A program made the position numbers and the translations under genes. A DNA stretch of 64,000 nucleotides, taken from the IMG/VR virus record IMGVR_UViG_3300047557_004034, positions 62,001-126,000 of that record, one strand, 5' to 3'. Source of the stretch: a virus. Of this stretch, positions 26,801 to 36,194 are shown piece after piece. Below the pieces are notes generated by a model. The model did not search any database and was not told the DNA's origin. It was given only the letters and a program-made list of their open reading frames with translations. Position 1 is the stretch's first letter; each line of letters starts with the position of its first letter.

Positions 26801-29412
26801 CCGTTTGTTGTATTGAATGTGTTGTCGTAGCTACCGTTAGAATTAATTCTTACAATATGTTCCGCAACATTACCGTTATAATTTGTAAACGAACCTGCAA
26901 CAATCAATTTACCATCAGATTGTCGTGCAATAGAGAAAACCGAATTATCAGGTAATCCATTCAAGAATGAATTATCTAAAGTTCCATTACTGTTTAATCT
27001 ACAGAAATAATTTACAGGATTTCCATCATAATTTGAAAACTGACCACCTACTAATATTTTATCATCAGGAAGTACGAGTAACGATGTAATTGTACCATCA
27101 AATCCTGTACCTGTAATGAATGTTGCATCATAAGAACCGTTTGTATTCAATCTCACAATTCTTCCTGTTGGATTTCCGTCAAAAGAAGTGAAATTTCCAC
27201 CATAAACGAATTTACCATTGGATTGAGCTTCAAAATATGTTGGGTGTCCCCCAACAAATCCCGTACCCAAATTATAACTTGTATCTATATCTCCATTCAA
27301 GAAAAGTCTTACTAAACCTGGAGAGCTAGTACCACTAAAAGTATTGAAAGAACCTGCGACATATAGTCTATCACCATATTGGTCAATGTGGTTCACATTA
27401 CCATCGTTTGGTCCGTATTCTACACAAGCTTGAGAAGTACTTGGAGTAATAGTTACGGTAGGTGTAAATGTTGGTGTAATTGAAGTTGTTGGTGTAATTG
27501 TAGGTGTAGGTGTGACCGTTGGTGTTGGAGTAGGTGTTGCTGTTGCGGGTACTGGTGGTTCTTCACATTTTAAACAGAATGGGTCTAATAACCCGTATCT
27601 ATTTTTCAAGAGTCTGAAGTTGTGTCTAACTTGACCAGCGTTCAATGGTTCAGAATACATTCTAAATGCGCTAATATCACCAATGAAACTACCACCAAAA
27701 AACTTTTCCAAACGAATGTGAGTTGTCAAGCCCGAATATTCAGTTTCATCTAAAATTTCTGTTGTTAAACACTCAGGGTCTTGTTGATAGGTCATGCCCG
27801 TTAAAGTCACGGGACAACCTGAAAGTGTTAAGTTATCGTGTAATCCTTGTGTTCCCCCACCCAAAGAAATATTATATGCAACACCCACTTGTGTTTCACG
27901 AGCGGTGTTTAGAGGTCTTGGTATAATTTCTTCGAAGTTTTCAACAACCAAAAATAATTTACCATTGACGTAAAATCTAAAAGAACCTAATCTATCATTT
28001 TTTTCATCTACCCATCTTTCAGTGATATTAACGACTTCGACTGTCGCTGGGTCATAAGGTATTTCTTGTGTTATTGGTGGTTCAATAAGACTAACACTAT
28101 TGTGAGCTGATGACGCAGTGAATACTGTTTTGACTATTTCACCCAACCCACCTTTATAAAGTAAGTCACAATCATCCCAATAGGTATATCTTTGGAAGAC
28201 TGCATCAATCTGAACCCATCTTTCTTCTTGACTATAAGTTGTTCCTGAACAATCATCAAAAATTCCTCTTGTTGAACACCATTCAGTTACACTTGTTCCG
28301 GTAGTGTAAGTTATTCCTGTAGAACAAACTCCGGTAGTTTCACAACCACCAGTTATTCTATAAGTTTTTACACACAACCTTGGACTACCTGTATCACCAC
28401 TGAGTCTCAAAGATAAAGCATTCGAAACACCATCATATAACGGGTTTAACTCAGGGATGGATGCATATGTAGTACAATTACAAGGACAATTTCCACAGGC
28501 ACAATTCTGAGAAGTAACTCCAGATTGTTGATAAACATATCCACATGTTGATGCGGTATACCCTGTTTGAGAACAACCGCAAGTTTGTAGACAATTTAAT
28601 CCTTCTGTTACTCTTGTATAACCCGAATCAGTTATCGGTGAACCATTTGCATAATGATAAAATTTGTTTTCTGCTCTAGTTCCATAATAGAAGAAAATAC
28701 CTTTGTTGTCAGGATACCTTTCATTCAAACCTACGCTCGTATCACCTGTCCATCTGTATCTTAACATGAACTCTGATGACCAACCTAAATTAAATCTTTC
28801 AGGTAAAACTTCATAATCATAACCAAATGACTTGTAAAATCCTTGGTAAAATCCTCCGTCGAATTTTATATAATTTCCGACAGCATTTGCATCATTATCA
28901 ATTGATAAATTATATGTGTAAGAATCGTCGTTATATATTCTATCAGAAGTAGTTGTGAACCCTGTGATTGGGTGCATCTTAAATCTTCTATCGTATTTGT
29001 ATCTTGAAAATTTATCCGCAGTAGAAGTATATAATCCTGTATTTAATTCTATCGTTTCGCCTGAAAATCTTTTTACCAAACCATTATCCATCCCTGTCAG
29101 ACCAACATCACACAATTCAGTTTTTGCAGAACAAACCAACAAATCGATTCCTAAAGGGTTCCAATAATTTTCTGAAACAATTACGTCACTATCAAAGTTA
29201 CCACAATTGATACAATTAATAGTGTTTGGACTATTGATGTCAAAATTTAACGGCATCCTATTGCCGTCATCTTCACCTATTAAAAATGGTGAAAAAATAA
29301 CTTCTTCATCGTAATCACGTTCATCCGATGCCAATGAGATATCGGTAATTTCATTTAGAGGTTTAAGATATAACCTCTTGAACACATATTGATTTATATT
29401 CTGATATGACAT
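23881..29412 (-). CDS. Large modular adhesin: Cys-rich, delta-60 propeller, LamG-like domains
   Basis: This is the longest gene in the window (1843 residues). An N-terminal part of about 620 residues includes a Cys-rich stretch (about 270-315) and a first concanavalin-like part. A Thr/Pro-rich linker follows, then seven delta-60-type repeats at about 664-1020 (motifs such as [11 protein letters not shown] and [12 protein letters not shown]), predicted to form a seven-bladed propeller. More Thr/Pro linkers lie around 1244-1347. LamG/concanavalin-like domains at about 1351-1554 and 1617-1843 have the FYINGTQVG and LYINGNLIG motifs. This is a domain plan expected of a receptor- or polysaccharide-binding virion protein. 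Its own TATTTAT element lies in the divergent region to the 29460 gene. The linkers hold many Thr residues open to glycosylation. Confidence 0.8.
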   Translation of the reverse strand: MSYQNINQYVFKRLYLKPLNEITDISLASDERDYDEEVIFSPFLIGEDDGNRMPLNFDINSPNTINCINCGNFDSDVIVSENYWNPLGIDLLVCSAKTELCDVGLTGMDNGLVKRFSGETIELNTGLYTSTADKFSRYKYDRRFKMHPITGFTTTSDRIYNDDSYTYNLSIDNDANAVGNYIKFDGGFYQGFYKSFGYDYEVLPERFNLGWSSEFMLRYRWTGDTSVGLNERYPDNKGIFFYYGTRAENKFYHYANGSPITDSGYTRVTEGLNCLQTCGCSQTGYTASTCGYVYQQSGVTSQNCACGNCPCNCTTYASIPELNPLYDGVSNALSLRLSGDTGSPRLCVKTYRITGGCETTGVCSTGITYTTGTSVTEWCSTRGIFDDCSGTTYSQEERWVQIDAVFQRYTYWDDCDLLYKGGLGEIVKTVFTASSAHNSVSLIEPPITQEIPYDPATVEVVNITERWVDEKNDRLGSFRFYVNGKLFLVVENFEEIIPRPLNTARETQVGVAYNISLGGGTQGLHDNLTLSGCPVTLTGMTYQQDPECLTTEILDETEYSGLTTHIRLEKFFGGSFIGDISAFRMYSEPLNAGQVRHNFRLLKNRYGLLDPFCLKCEEPPVPATATPTPTPTVTPTPTITPTTSITPTFTPTVTITPSTSQACVEYGPNDGNVNHIDQYGDRLYVAGSFNTFSGTSSPGLVRLFLNGDIDTSYNLGTGFVGGHPTYFEAQSNGKFVYGGNFTSFDGNPTGRIVRLNTNGSYDATFITGTGFDGTITSLLVLPDDKILVGGQFSNYDGNPVNYFCRLNSNGTLDNSFLNGLPDNSVFSIARQSDGKLIVAGSFTNYNGNVAEHIVRINSNGSYDNTFNTTNGFNNTVSELAIQPDGKIICAGAQFTTYSGVSANRIIRLNVDATIDNTFNYGTGFNAQVLSIGLQTDGKILAAGQFTSYSGVSSYKIIRLNSNGSFDNTFDNGIISSTGVLFIGQLQNTRIAIGGIDISYYDGDIVYNWAILNENGGLIDCTLIPVSQTPTNTQTPTMTPTVTPSHTTIFESCSIIRFIYVGPQNPTFEFTDCSGNTIQMTGVEDWSNDFCGDYNSVLIISGDGRYSYVGPCPDPSIYNPTTLQLGYNFLDPNASCSASTTTYYQSPSESLVVGDHIYSDYSLDPYFYVTDGYYSDGTNVYIVTGNTGYIDSIIPCPNVTPTQTPTNTPTPTPTMPDSNFLLQENYSMILQQDGFGILIQASSPSPTPTTTETPTQTPTESETLTPTPTLTNTPTTSVTETPTETPTNTPTETETPTPTTTPTITETPTNTPSETPTLTPTITETPTPTITPTITETPTNTPTVTPTPNIVTSGLIMQLDANKTESYPGSGTTVFDLTGSFDNTLSGGATFTTLNGIKCFDCSTGTESIQVIGTGPSLPTTGYTYVTWAKVIPSSAGWRSLLRTNNNLPILVQVGTDDLGYYNFTFQDSGYNITADEDVWVQYAVVGDNTSSVFYINGTQVGSVAFGAGGDTHVMWGNNLLAGQSFGYLANLYFYNRKLNFSEIGQMYDFLSPSFIEMTPTATNTPTNTETPTITPTPSITPTNTISPTPTSTSTPTVTATNTPTNTTTSSPTPSSTPGQPVTSNLVLYYDPSNPSSYSGSGTVINDLSSNGLNGTMSNITFTSPYFTFNGTSSQISVADNALLEPGSSDWSIEFWVNHSVIAGASRILIAKTDGGASADWGYGLRTVANSNTFMEVGNGGVTSVTSPLTGLSINTWYQVVGVWTNVASNSIALYINGNLIGSNSHSFASIKNTTSPLYLGSFNGGQFSQWLNGRMGVVRMYSKSLSGSEVLQNFNADKSKYGL
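25370..25680 (-). repeat. Thr/Pro-rich linker coding repeats
   Basis: Codons for TPT, ETP and ITPT motifs are repeated across this stretch, forming a stiff linker between adhesin domains. Similar shorter linkers lie at about 24560-24750, 26280-26330 and 27430-27545 in the same gene. Confidence 0.8.
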
Positions 29413-29422
29413 AATCTATAGA

Positions 29423-29449
29423 ATAAATACACTTTGTGTGTGTATTTAT
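29423..29449. promoter_or_regulatory. Divergent TATTTAT promoter pair, perfect inverted repeat
   Basis: ATAAATACAC (29423-29432) and GTGTATTTAT (29440-29449) form a perfect 10-base inverted repeat with a 7-base centre. Each arm gives a TATTTAT element on one strand: 29423-29429 for the adhesin gene and 29443-29449 for the 29460 gene, each about 10 bases from its ATG. It could be two back-to-back late promoters, an RNA hairpin or a binding site for a dimeric factor. Confidence 0.5.
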
Positions 29450-29459
29450 AGTAAAAAAG

Positions 29460-30269
29460 ATGATTAGTATAGATAAAGAATATTTTTCAAACCCTTACTA
29501 TTTTTTGCTAAGGGAGAAAGGAGAACACTATTCACTTTATTTCTCTTCAGAAAAAACATTGACTGAAGCAAGGAAAAAGGATAAAGTGATTAAAATACCA
29601 AAAGATAAGTTGAAGAAGGTTGAGAAATATTTGGAAAAATTACTGAAACAGGATGAAAAAAAATCTACCGAAGAAATGAATGGTGAGATTGAAGAGTTGG
29701 TAAATGCTGACGGTAACATGATGAATTCAAAAATTCCAATTTTAGACCCAAGATTACATCCGAGAAAAACTATGGACCAATCAATTGCAATGGCAAGACA
29801 AACAAATGACCCTGTAATTAGAGGTTATAGAAATTATTATGGTTACGGTATGGGTGAAGCGGATATGTCTAAAGCATTTGGGTATGAGGAAACAAAAGAT
29901 TTAGATGGTGAGGAGACTTATGAATATTATAAAGATGAATTAGAAATGGAACCAGAAGAAGCAAAAGAAAGAACAAAACAACAAGGAAAAGACCCTTCAG
30001 GTAAAAAAGACGAAAAATCACCATACTACGATGAGAAAGGATTTGTTACGAAGGCAACAATATCTGAAATTCAAAAACAAAAAATGATTAAAGTTTTAGA
30101 AGACATGCTCACAAGAAAAAAAGATACAGGTAAAAGTGATTTGTCAACAAAAGAAAATGAAGAAGAACTTCCTCTTTTGGTTAGAAGAAATTTAAAATCA
30201 CTTTTGAAGAATATTGATAAACACGGGATTTCAAAGGAGCAAATTATAAAACAAATAAAGGGTGAATAA
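29460..30269 (+). CDS. Unknown protein, probable virion or assembly role
   Basis: A GTG at 29436 extends the frame, but it lies within the TATTTAT element; the ATG at 29460 (MISIDKEYFSNPYY, 269 residues) is preferred, with an A-rich spacer in front. It is charged and helical, with a central Tyr/Gly patch (RGYRNYYGYGMGEADM) and a basic C-terminus (RRNLKSLLKNIDKHG). I recognise no family. It is first in a plus-strand unit with four more small genes and is driven by the divergent element. Confidence 0.65.
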   Translation: MISIDKEYFSNPYYFLLREKGEHYSLYFSSEKTLTEARKKDKVIKIPKDKLKKVEKYLEKLLKQDEKKSTEEMNGEIEELVNADGNMMNSKIPILDPRLHPRKTMDQSIAMARQTNDPVIRGYRNYYGYGMGEADMSKAFGYEETKDLDGEETYEYYKDELEMEPEEAKERTKQQGKDPSGKKDEKSPYYDEKGFVTKATISEIQKQKMIKVLEDMLTRKKDTGKSDLSTKENEEELPLLVRRNLKSLLKNIDKHGISKEQIIKQIKGE

Positions 30270-30738
30270 GGATTTATATAATAGTGCTAGTGGTATTGTG
30301 GAATTCCCAAAAGAAATGAGGGAACACATGACAATTTGTTTCAAGAAAGCAAATTGTCAAGATGAAAGTTTAGAAGGGTTCAAAAGAAACAAAGAACTAC
30401 AATCTCAAAAAACTATAGATTATAAACAACTAAAAAGGATTAAAAATTTCTTTGATAACTTCCAAGGAAAACAAGAAGATTTACCATTCATTCTTAATGG
30501 TGAGTTTAAAATGAAAACATGGGTTGATAATCAACTTAGAAGAATGAGAGAGGGTATTCATCAAACCAAACAAAATAAAATGGATACTGGTATGGAAAAT
30601 CAATTTATGGACCCACATCAAAAAGATAAACTTGTTGATGTTAGAAAATCAAAAGAACATAAAAATACTTTATCAAAATACGACGTTGAAGTCACAGAAT
30701 CCCTAAGAAGGATAAATCAACTAATCTCAAAAATTTAA
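30262..30738 (+). CDS. Small unknown protein
   Basis: The protein has 158 residues from a GTG that overlaps the upstream stop; a later ATG would cut into the SGIVEFPKEMREHMTICF segment, which looks folded. It is basic, mostly helical and has no recognised domain. Translational coupling to the 29460 gene is likely. Confidence 0.6.
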   Translation: MNKDLYNSASGIVEFPKEMREHMTICFKKANCQDESLEGFKRNKELQSQKTIDYKQLKRIKNFFDNFQGKQEDLPFILNGEFKMKTWVDNQLRRMREGIHQTKQNKMDTGMENQFMDPHQKDKLVDVRKSKEHKNTLSKYDVEVTESLRRINQLISKI

Positions 30739-30742
30739 AAAT

Positions 30743-31042
30743 ATGGCAAACGAACTTACTTTAGATTTATCACAAGATGTCCCTAATGCTCTTACTGCTA
30801 TTGCAGACCAAGAAAGAGCAAAATTAATACCTAAAAACGATTATAATGCCGTTGGTAATGAATACTCTTCAGTAAACAGAGACGCAGTTGCTGATGGTGA
30901 TAATAAAGGTAGAGGTACTGGAGTTTATTTAGACGTATACAACCAAAGTGCTGGTGATAAAACAGACATCGCAGAAAGACAAAACGAAATCAAAATCAAC
31001 AAATTTAACGCACAAAAACCCTATCCTAACTTCCAGTTATGA
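30743..31042 (+). CDS. Small unknown protein
   Basis: The 99 residues are hydrophilic (MANELTLDLSQDVPNALTAI at the start, NKFNAQKPYPNFQL at the end) with no motif. It begins 4 bases after the previous gene and ends in a 4-base overlap with the next, so it belongs to one transcription unit. Confidence 0.6.
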   Translation: MANELTLDLSQDVPNALTAIADQERAKLIPKNDYNAVGNEYSSVNRDAVADGDNKGRGTGVYLDVYNQSAGDKTDIAERQNEIKINKFNAQKPYPNFQL

Positions 31043-31419
31043 GACTAAACACAACACTTAAGAATTTAATTGTTGAAATCGCCTCAATCGAGAGCGTAGT
31101 TGATTGCATCAAAAACAAAAAGAAATGCATTATCTACTACGATGGTGATGAACCTGGTGGACGTGGTCTGAGGGAAATAGAACCTGTTTGTTTAGGAACA
31201 AGTAAAGCAGGTAACAAAGTATTAAGAGCTTGGGACGAAGAAGGTGCGTCACACACAGGATATAAAGGGGAACAACCCCTCCCGGGTTGGAGGTTATTTA
31301 GATTGGACAAAATACTTTCACTGAAACCAACTGGTGAAAATTTTTCAGAAATGAAACCAAATTTTAATCCAAATGGTGACAAAAGCATGACAAATGTTAT
31401 TATTGTAGCAAAATTTTAA
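31039..31419 (+). CDS. WYL-like domain protein
   Basis: The protein has 126 residues. The core, KCIIYYDGDEPGGRG, then REIEPVCLGTSKAGNKVLRAW, then PGWRLFRLDKILSL, follows the WYL domain pattern (a beta-sheet of the Sm-like type that binds ligands or nucleic acid), with WRLFRLDKI at the place of the conserved closing strand. Phage versions without a helix-turn-helix are seen in large marine phages, with unknown roles. It overlaps the upstream gene by 4 bases. Confidence 0.65.
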   Translation: MRLNTTLKNLIVEIASIESVVDCIKNKKKCIIYYDGDEPGGRGLREIEPVCLGTSKAGNKVLRAWDEEGASHTGYKGEQPLPGWRLFRLDKILSLKPTGENFSEMKPNFNPNGDKSMTNVIIVAKF

Positions 31420-31421
31420 TT

Positions 31422-31985
31422 ATGGAACAATTAATGCAAAAACTTATGGTATCAAAAGCAATAATGGATAAAACCAATAATATTGCTAGAGGTGCAACAC
31501 AAGGGGTTTCACTCCCTTCAACAGAATTACAAAGTTTTCAACCAACTGACGCAAAATATAATATTCCACAAGAGTTTCTTGGGGAAGCACCAATCTCTCG
31601 ACCAACTAAAAATCCTTCAGTCCCAACTGTTGATGCAATCAAGAATTCTAAGTTACCTGATGCAATTAAAAAGTTGATGATTGAACATCCCATAGTTCCA
31701 CCACAAATGCAGACAGGTCCAACTCTTTCTAATGAACTTGTGGAAAAAGCATCAAGGTTAATGAAAGATTCAAAACAAAATAATATTACACCAACAACAT
31801 CACAACAACAAATTCCTTCTAATATACCTAACCTCGAAAAGATGGTTGAAAATGCTGTCAGAAAAGTTTTAAAAGAAGAAGGACTTTTAACAGAATCAGA
31901 GGAAAAAACTAGTGAGGTTTTTAGTTTCAAAGTAGGGAAACACATTTTTGAAGGAAAAGTTACCAAAATCAAAAAACTACAGTAA
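31422..31985 (+). CDS. Unknown hydrophilic protein, virion-associated candidate
   Basis: The 187 residues are rich in Pro, Gln, Ser and Lys, with no enzyme motif. Residues near the end (NLEKMVENAVRKVLKEEGLL) form an amphipathic helix followed by a small beta part (FSFKVGKHIFEGKVTKI). Such helix-plus-tail endings recur in several proteins of this phage (for example 53049-53801 and 54213-54914), which suggests a shared assembly or processing element. Confidence 0.6.
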   Translation: MEQLMQKLMVSKAIMDKTNNIARGATQGVSLPSTELQSFQPTDAKYNIPQEFLGEAPISRPTKNPSVPTVDAIKNSKLPDAIKKLMIEHPIVPPQMQTGPTLSNELVEKASRLMKDSKQNNITPTTSQQQIPSNIPNLEKMVENAVRKVLKEEGLLTESEEKTSEVFSFKVGKHIFEGKVTKIKKLQ

Positions 31986-32038
31986 GACTTTTTTTATTGA
32001 GAAAACAAAACTATATTTTGACATAGAAATAAAATAAT
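31986..32038 (+). promoter_or_regulatory. Gap before second glycan island; weak promoter candidate
   Basis: ACTATATTTTGACATAG is close to, but not an exact match for, the Bacteroidota TAnnTTTG element, having one extra base. No TATTTAT element is present, in keeping with a different expression class from the preceding virion genes. Confidence 0.25.
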
Positions 32039-33250
32039 ATGTCAAAAATTAAAGTTTTATGTTTACCGTCCGACCGAACAGGTGTCGGAAAATTTAGGTC
32101 TGTTGACCCTCATATTGCATTACAAAATCAATATCCTGATGATTTTCACGTAGATATCGTATATGACCCCCCAATGGAAGACGATAACTTTTGGAAAGGT
32201 TATGATATTATTTCCTACCACAGAAGTATCGGTACCGACTTCGATTTAGGTAATTTAATGATTAAAAAACTAAACAGTATGGGTATACCTACTGTTTGCG
32301 ATATTGATGATTATTGGATGCCAGGTAAAGAACACCCAATTCATGACATAATCAGGGTAAATAAAATCAACGAAAAGATTGTTAACAATATACGTGATTC
32401 AAAATATGTCACAACAACGACAACTTTATTTGCAGACGAAATAAAGAAGACAAATAAGAATGTTACAATTTTTCCCAATGGGATAAATCCAAACGAAGCC
32501 CAATTTAAAGAACCCACACCTGAATCTGATAGAATCAGAGTTGGGTGGTTAGGTGGTTCTTCACATCTTCATGATTTACAACTTTTGGAACAATCGTTCA
32601 GTAAATTGATTCCTTTGAAAGATAAAGTTCAATATGTTCTTTGTGGTTTTGATACCAGAGGAAGTGTTACTGAAATTAATAAGGAAACAGGAGAACAAAA
32701 AAGAAGAGATATTAAACCTGAGGAAACTGTGTGGGCAACTTATGAAAAAATATTCACTCAAAATTTTCAGATTATATCAGAAGACTACAAAAAACATCTT
32801 TTGAATTATAACCAAGATGAATACTCTGACATGGTAAATGAATCGTATAGGAGAGTATGGACTCAACCCGTGACATCTTATGCAAAAAATTATTCCAAAT
32901 TTGATATTTCTTTGGCTCCGCTAAAAAATCATATGTTTAACAGAATGAAATCTCAATTGAAAGTAATTGAATCAGGTTTCTATAAAAAAGCATTAATTGC
33001 ATCAAATTTAGGTCCTTACACAATAGATTTGAAACATTGTTTAAAAAATGGTAACTTTGTCGACGGTAATGCTTTATTAGTAGATGAAAACCGTAACCAC
33101 TCTGATTGGGCTAAGTATATCGAAAAACTTGTGAAAAACCCTAACTTAATCAAAGATATGGGTGAAAGATTGTATGAGACAGTTAAAGATATCTATGACC
33201 TTAAAGTTATTACCAAAAACAGAGCAGAATTCTATAAATCTATTATATGA
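32039..33250 (+). CDS. GT-B (GT4-like) glycosyltransferase
   Basis: The protein has 403 residues and opens the second glycan island. The N-terminal lobe starts IKVLCLPSDRTGVGKFRS, and the C-terminal lobe starts IRVGWLGGSSHLHDL near residue 167, the typical interdomain crossing of a GT-B enzyme. The donor-binding helix is less clear; MKSQLKVIESGFYKKALIAS takes the place of the E-x7-E motif. The pattern YDPPMEDDNFWKGYDIISYHR is often seen in phage-encoded members. It overlaps the exonuclease gene by 4 bases (ATGA). Confidence 0.8.
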   Translation: MSKIKVLCLPSDRTGVGKFRSVDPHIALQNQYPDDFHVDIVYDPPMEDDNFWKGYDIISYHRSIGTDFDLGNLMIKKLNSMGIPTVCDIDDYWMPGKEHPIHDIIRVNKINEKIVNNIRDSKYVTTTTTLFADEIKKTNKNVTIFPNGINPNEAQFKEPTPESDRIRVGWLGGSSHLHDLQLLEQSFSKLIPLKDKVQYVLCGFDTRGSVTEINKETGEQKRRDIKPEETVWATYEKIFTQNFQIISEDYKKHLLNYNQDEYSDMVNESYRRVWTQPVTSYAKNYSKFDISLAPLKNHMFNRMKSQLKVIESGFYKKALIASNLGPYTIDLKHCLKNGNFVDGNALLVDENRNHSDWAKYIEKLVKNPNLIKDMGERLYETVKDIYDLKVITKNRAEFYKSII

Positions 33251-33948
33251 TAAATTTACCCGTAGAGAAACTTTTGTTCATTGATATTGAAACAGTTGGA
33301 TGTGCATCGACTTTATCTGATTTGAAAAAAAATGATGAAAAGTTATATTCACTGTTTGAACATTACGAGTCTTGGTTTAAAAAAAGGTTCCCTGAAGATT
33401 CCAATTTAACCTTGGAGGAACTATTCATTTCAAGAAGTGCATTAGTTCCTGAGTTCAACAGAATTGTCTGTGTATGTTTAGGACTTGTAGATATGAAAGG
33501 AAACTTTAAGACAACCGTTATTTCAAATATCGATGAAAAGAAATTACTTGAGGATACTAAAAAAACATTGGTAAAGTGTGGCGAAATGGGATATTGGTTG
33601 TGTGGTCATAACGTTAAGAATTTTGATATTCCAGTATTAGGTAAGAGGATGGTTATCAACGGTTTGATGCCTCCTAAAATTTTGCCTTCATTTGATACTA
33701 AACCATGGGAAGTTAAAGCTGTAGATACAAGAGACGTATGGCAATTTGGGCAATATGCCTCGATATCCACTTTGGACTTAATGTGTGGTGTGATGGGTGT
33801 AGAATCTTCAAAATCAGAAGATATGGATGGTTCTAAAGTCCACGACAACTTTTGGAATAAAAAAGATTATAGTAAAATAAACGAATACTGCGAGAAAGAC
33901 GTTCAAGTTTTATATAACGTAGTTTCAAAATTTATAAATTTAAAATAA
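33247..33948 (+). CDS. PolB-type 3'-5' exonuclease (DEDD family)
   Basis: The protein has 233 residues. LLFIDIETVG (10-18) is exonuclease motif I with Asp13 and Glu15, GHNVKNFDIPVLG around 118-130 is motif II, and YCEKDVQVLYN near 217 is motif III with a Tyr four residues before the last Asp (the DEDDy type). It resembles the predicted PolB-like exonucleases seen in bacteria and phages, acting in proofreading, repair or DNA degradation. It is placed within the glycan operon and overlaps both neighbours, which is unusual for its function. Confidence 0.85.
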   Translation: MINLPVEKLLFIDIETVGCASTLSDLKKNDEKLYSLFEHYESWFKKRFPEDSNLTLEELFISRSALVPEFNRIVCVCLGLVDMKGNFKTTVISNIDEKKLLEDTKKTLVKCGEMGYWLCGHNVKNFDIPVLGKRMVINGLMPPKILPSFDTKPWEVKAVDTRDVWQFGQYASISTLDLMCGVMGVESSKSEDMDGSKVHDNFWNKKDYSKINEYCEKDVQVLYNVVSKFINLK

Positions 33949-34550
33949 TGGATAAAGAATTATTCAATTTAGTACAAAAAGAATTCGATAGACTCAAAAA
34001 AAATTATGGTATCGGTGATGCAGAACTCAGAGAAGAAGACATTGAAAACATATTAGGTATTTCTGTAGATGAGCTCGAGAAGGAGTATGCATCAAATAGT
34101 CATAAACATATATTAGAGATAGAATCAATTCATCCCGATAGTGTTATGCCAACCTACGCGTTTGAGTCTGACTCAGGTTTCGACCTTTGTTCTGTCGAAG
34201 AAATTACAATTCCCCCAATGGGTAGAGCATTAGTTCCCACTGGACTCAAATTTGGAATTCCTGAAGCAACTGAAATTCAAATAAGACCCAAAAGTGGTTT
34301 GGCAATAAACCAAGGAATTACTGTATTAAACACACCAGGAACTGTCGATTCAGGATATAACGGAGAAATTAAAGTTATTATTTTCAATAGTTCTTCAAAC
34401 ACCTGTACCATTAAAAAAGGAATGAAAGTTGCCCAAGCGGTTCTATGTCCTGTTTTTTCGGGTAAGTTTGTAACATTAGAAAAAGTTGATAAAATCGGGG
34501 AGAAAGACAGAGGAGAAAATGGATTTGGGAGTACTGGTTTAAATTTATAA
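33948..34550 (+). CDS. dut: dUTP diphosphatase
   Basis: This 200-residue protein holds the trimeric dUTPase core from about residue 55: motif 1 AFESDSGFDL (71-80), motif 2 RPKSGLA (113-119), motif 3 GTVDSGYNGEI (131-141, with the catalytic Asp) and motif 5 RGENGFGSTG (188-197), which closes over the substrate. It converts dUTP to dUMP, keeping uracil out of DNA. The first 55 residues are an extra acidic helical part. It starts within the stop of the exonuclease gene (TAATG). Confidence 0.95.
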   Translation: MDKELFNLVQKEFDRLKKNYGIGDAELREEDIENILGISVDELEKEYASNSHKHILEIESIHPDSVMPTYAFESDSGFDLCSVEEITIPPMGRALVPTGLKFGIPEATEIQIRPKSGLAINQGITVLNTPGTVDSGYNGEIKVIIFNSSSNTCTIKKGMKVAQAVLCPVFSGKFVTLEKVDKIGEKDRGENGFGSTGLNL

Positions 34551-34554
34551 TTTT

Positions 34555-36192
34555 ATGTCACTAACAATTGGATTTTCAACAAGAAGGAAGAACCCTGAAT
34601 TTGTGGAGTATTTAAAACAAAGTTCAGGATTTAAAAAAATTCAAGTAATTGAAAAAATTAACAACGGTGAAAAATCCCTCAGTCAAGTATATAACGAAAT
34701 ACTTTCTGAGTCGGAAAATGATATAGTTGTTCTTTGTCACGATGACATATATTTTGACACACCGTCTTGGTACTACAAGATTATCAAACATTTCACAAAA
34801 ACAGATTTTGGTATATTAGGTGTTGCAGGAACAACAGATTTATCAGAAACTGGACAATGGTGGGTAACGAACAAAAGAAGGAACATGGTCGGGATTGTCA
34901 ATCATGAAAATGAAGGAAAGAAATGGGAATCGAAATATTCTGAAAATTCAAATAATTCAATAATTCCAACAGTCATAGTTGATGGTTTATTTATTGCAGT
35001 AAACAAAAAAAGATTAAACTCAGGATTTATCGAAGAATTTGAAGGATTTCACTTTTATGATTTATCATTTTGTTTAGAAAACTTTTTAAAAGGAACCAAA
35101 GTAGGAGTTATAACAAATATTAGAATTACACACAAATCTATTGGGATGACCAATGACCAATGGGAACAAAATAGAATTAAGTTTGTTCAAAAATACAAAA
35201 ATAACCTACCAACAAAAGTTCCATTTAATGTTAATAAAAAAATAAAAGTTTTAATAGGATGTTTATTTTTCCGAAATTTTACAGGTTCCGAACTGTATGT
35301 CTATGAGTTAGCCAAAAACTTAATTACATTAAATTGCGACGTAACAATAATCTCGCAAATAGGGGGGCCTCTAACAGATATGGCAAAAAGATTAGGAATA
35401 AAATGTGTGTCTTTTGAACAGGCTCCAGGATTCAAATTAGGAGACGGTAAGTGGGAATTTAATGGTCCAAATGGAATTGAAAAATCAAAACCAAATGTGA
35501 TGTATAAGGTATCGGATGTAAATTTTGATTTGATTCATATACAACACCGACCAGTTGCGGAAAGGTTGTGTGAATTTTATCCTGATATTGACAAAATCTA
35601 CACAATACACTCAGAAATAATAGAACTGGAACACCCAATCAAACATGAGTCAATAAAAAAATATATTGCTATCAGACCTGAAATAAAAAATTACATAGTC
35701 AATGATTTTGAAATTCCTGAAGAAATGGTCGAAGTTATATATAATCCCGTCGATAATGAAAAATTCAAACCTAAACAGGGTCAGATTAAACCTTCTTTAC
35801 TCTTTGTTGGGACTATAGACTATTTGAGAAGAGAAACCATTATGGATTTATTAGATTATACCAAACAAAATGATAAGGAACTTTGGTTGATGGGGGAAGA
35901 TAAAAGTAATTATCTTTCTATTCTACAGGAACAACCAAATGTTAAATATTTCAAACCGTCATGGAATGTTGAATCTTTGATTAATCAATGTGAAGAAACT
36001 GCAGGTATCCAATTAGGGAGAACAACTATTGAAAGTTGGATGTGCGGTAAACCAAGTTGGATATACAAAGTTAATTCATTTGGTGTGGTAGAATCAAAAG
36101 AAAAATTCGAACCTCCACAGGATTTGGAAAAATATCATTCATTGAATGTGTCAAAAAAAATTAAAGAAAAATACTTAGAAATATTATTATAA
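34555..36192 (+). CDS. Fused GT-A and GT-B glycosyltransferase
   Basis: The protein has 545 residues and two domains. The N-terminal part holds a GT-A fold with VVLCHDDIYFD (HDD at 62-64) as metal-binding motif. From about residue 225 a GT-B enzyme begins (KIKVLIGCLFFRNFTGSELYVY), with YNPVDNEKFKPK in the centre and a C-terminal lobe (LLFVGTIDYLRRETI, GIQLGRTTIESWMCGKPSWI). The last stretch has the donor-binding E residue pattern of GT4. One chain may thus extend a glycan by two sugars. Similar two-domain architecture occurs in 13387-15060. Confidence 0.8.
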   Translation: MSLTIGFSTRRKNPEFVEYLKQSSGFKKIQVIEKINNGEKSLSQVYNEILSESENDIVVLCHDDIYFDTPSWYYKIIKHFTKTDFGILGVAGTTDLSETGQWWVTNKRRNMVGIVNHENEGKKWESKYSENSNNSIIPTVIVDGLFIAVNKKRLNSGFIEEFEGFHFYDLSFCLENFLKGTKVGVITNIRITHKSIGMTNDQWEQNRIKFVQKYKNNLPTKVPFNVNKKIKVLIGCLFFRNFTGSELYVYELAKNLITLNCDVTIISQIGGPLTDMAKRLGIKCVSFEQAPGFKLGDGKWEFNGPNGIEKSKPNVMYKVSDVNFDLIHIQHRPVAERLCEFYPDIDKIYTIHSEIIELEHPIKHESIKKYIAIRPEIKNYIVNDFEIPEEMVEVIYNPVDNEKFKPKQGQIKPSLLFVGTIDYLRRETIMDLLDYTKQNDKELWLMGEDKSNYLSILQEQPNVKYFKPSWNVESLINQCEETAGIQLGRTTIESWMCGKPSWIYKVNSFGVVESKEKFEPPQDLEKYHSLNVSKKIKEKYLEILL

Positions 36193-36194
36193 AA

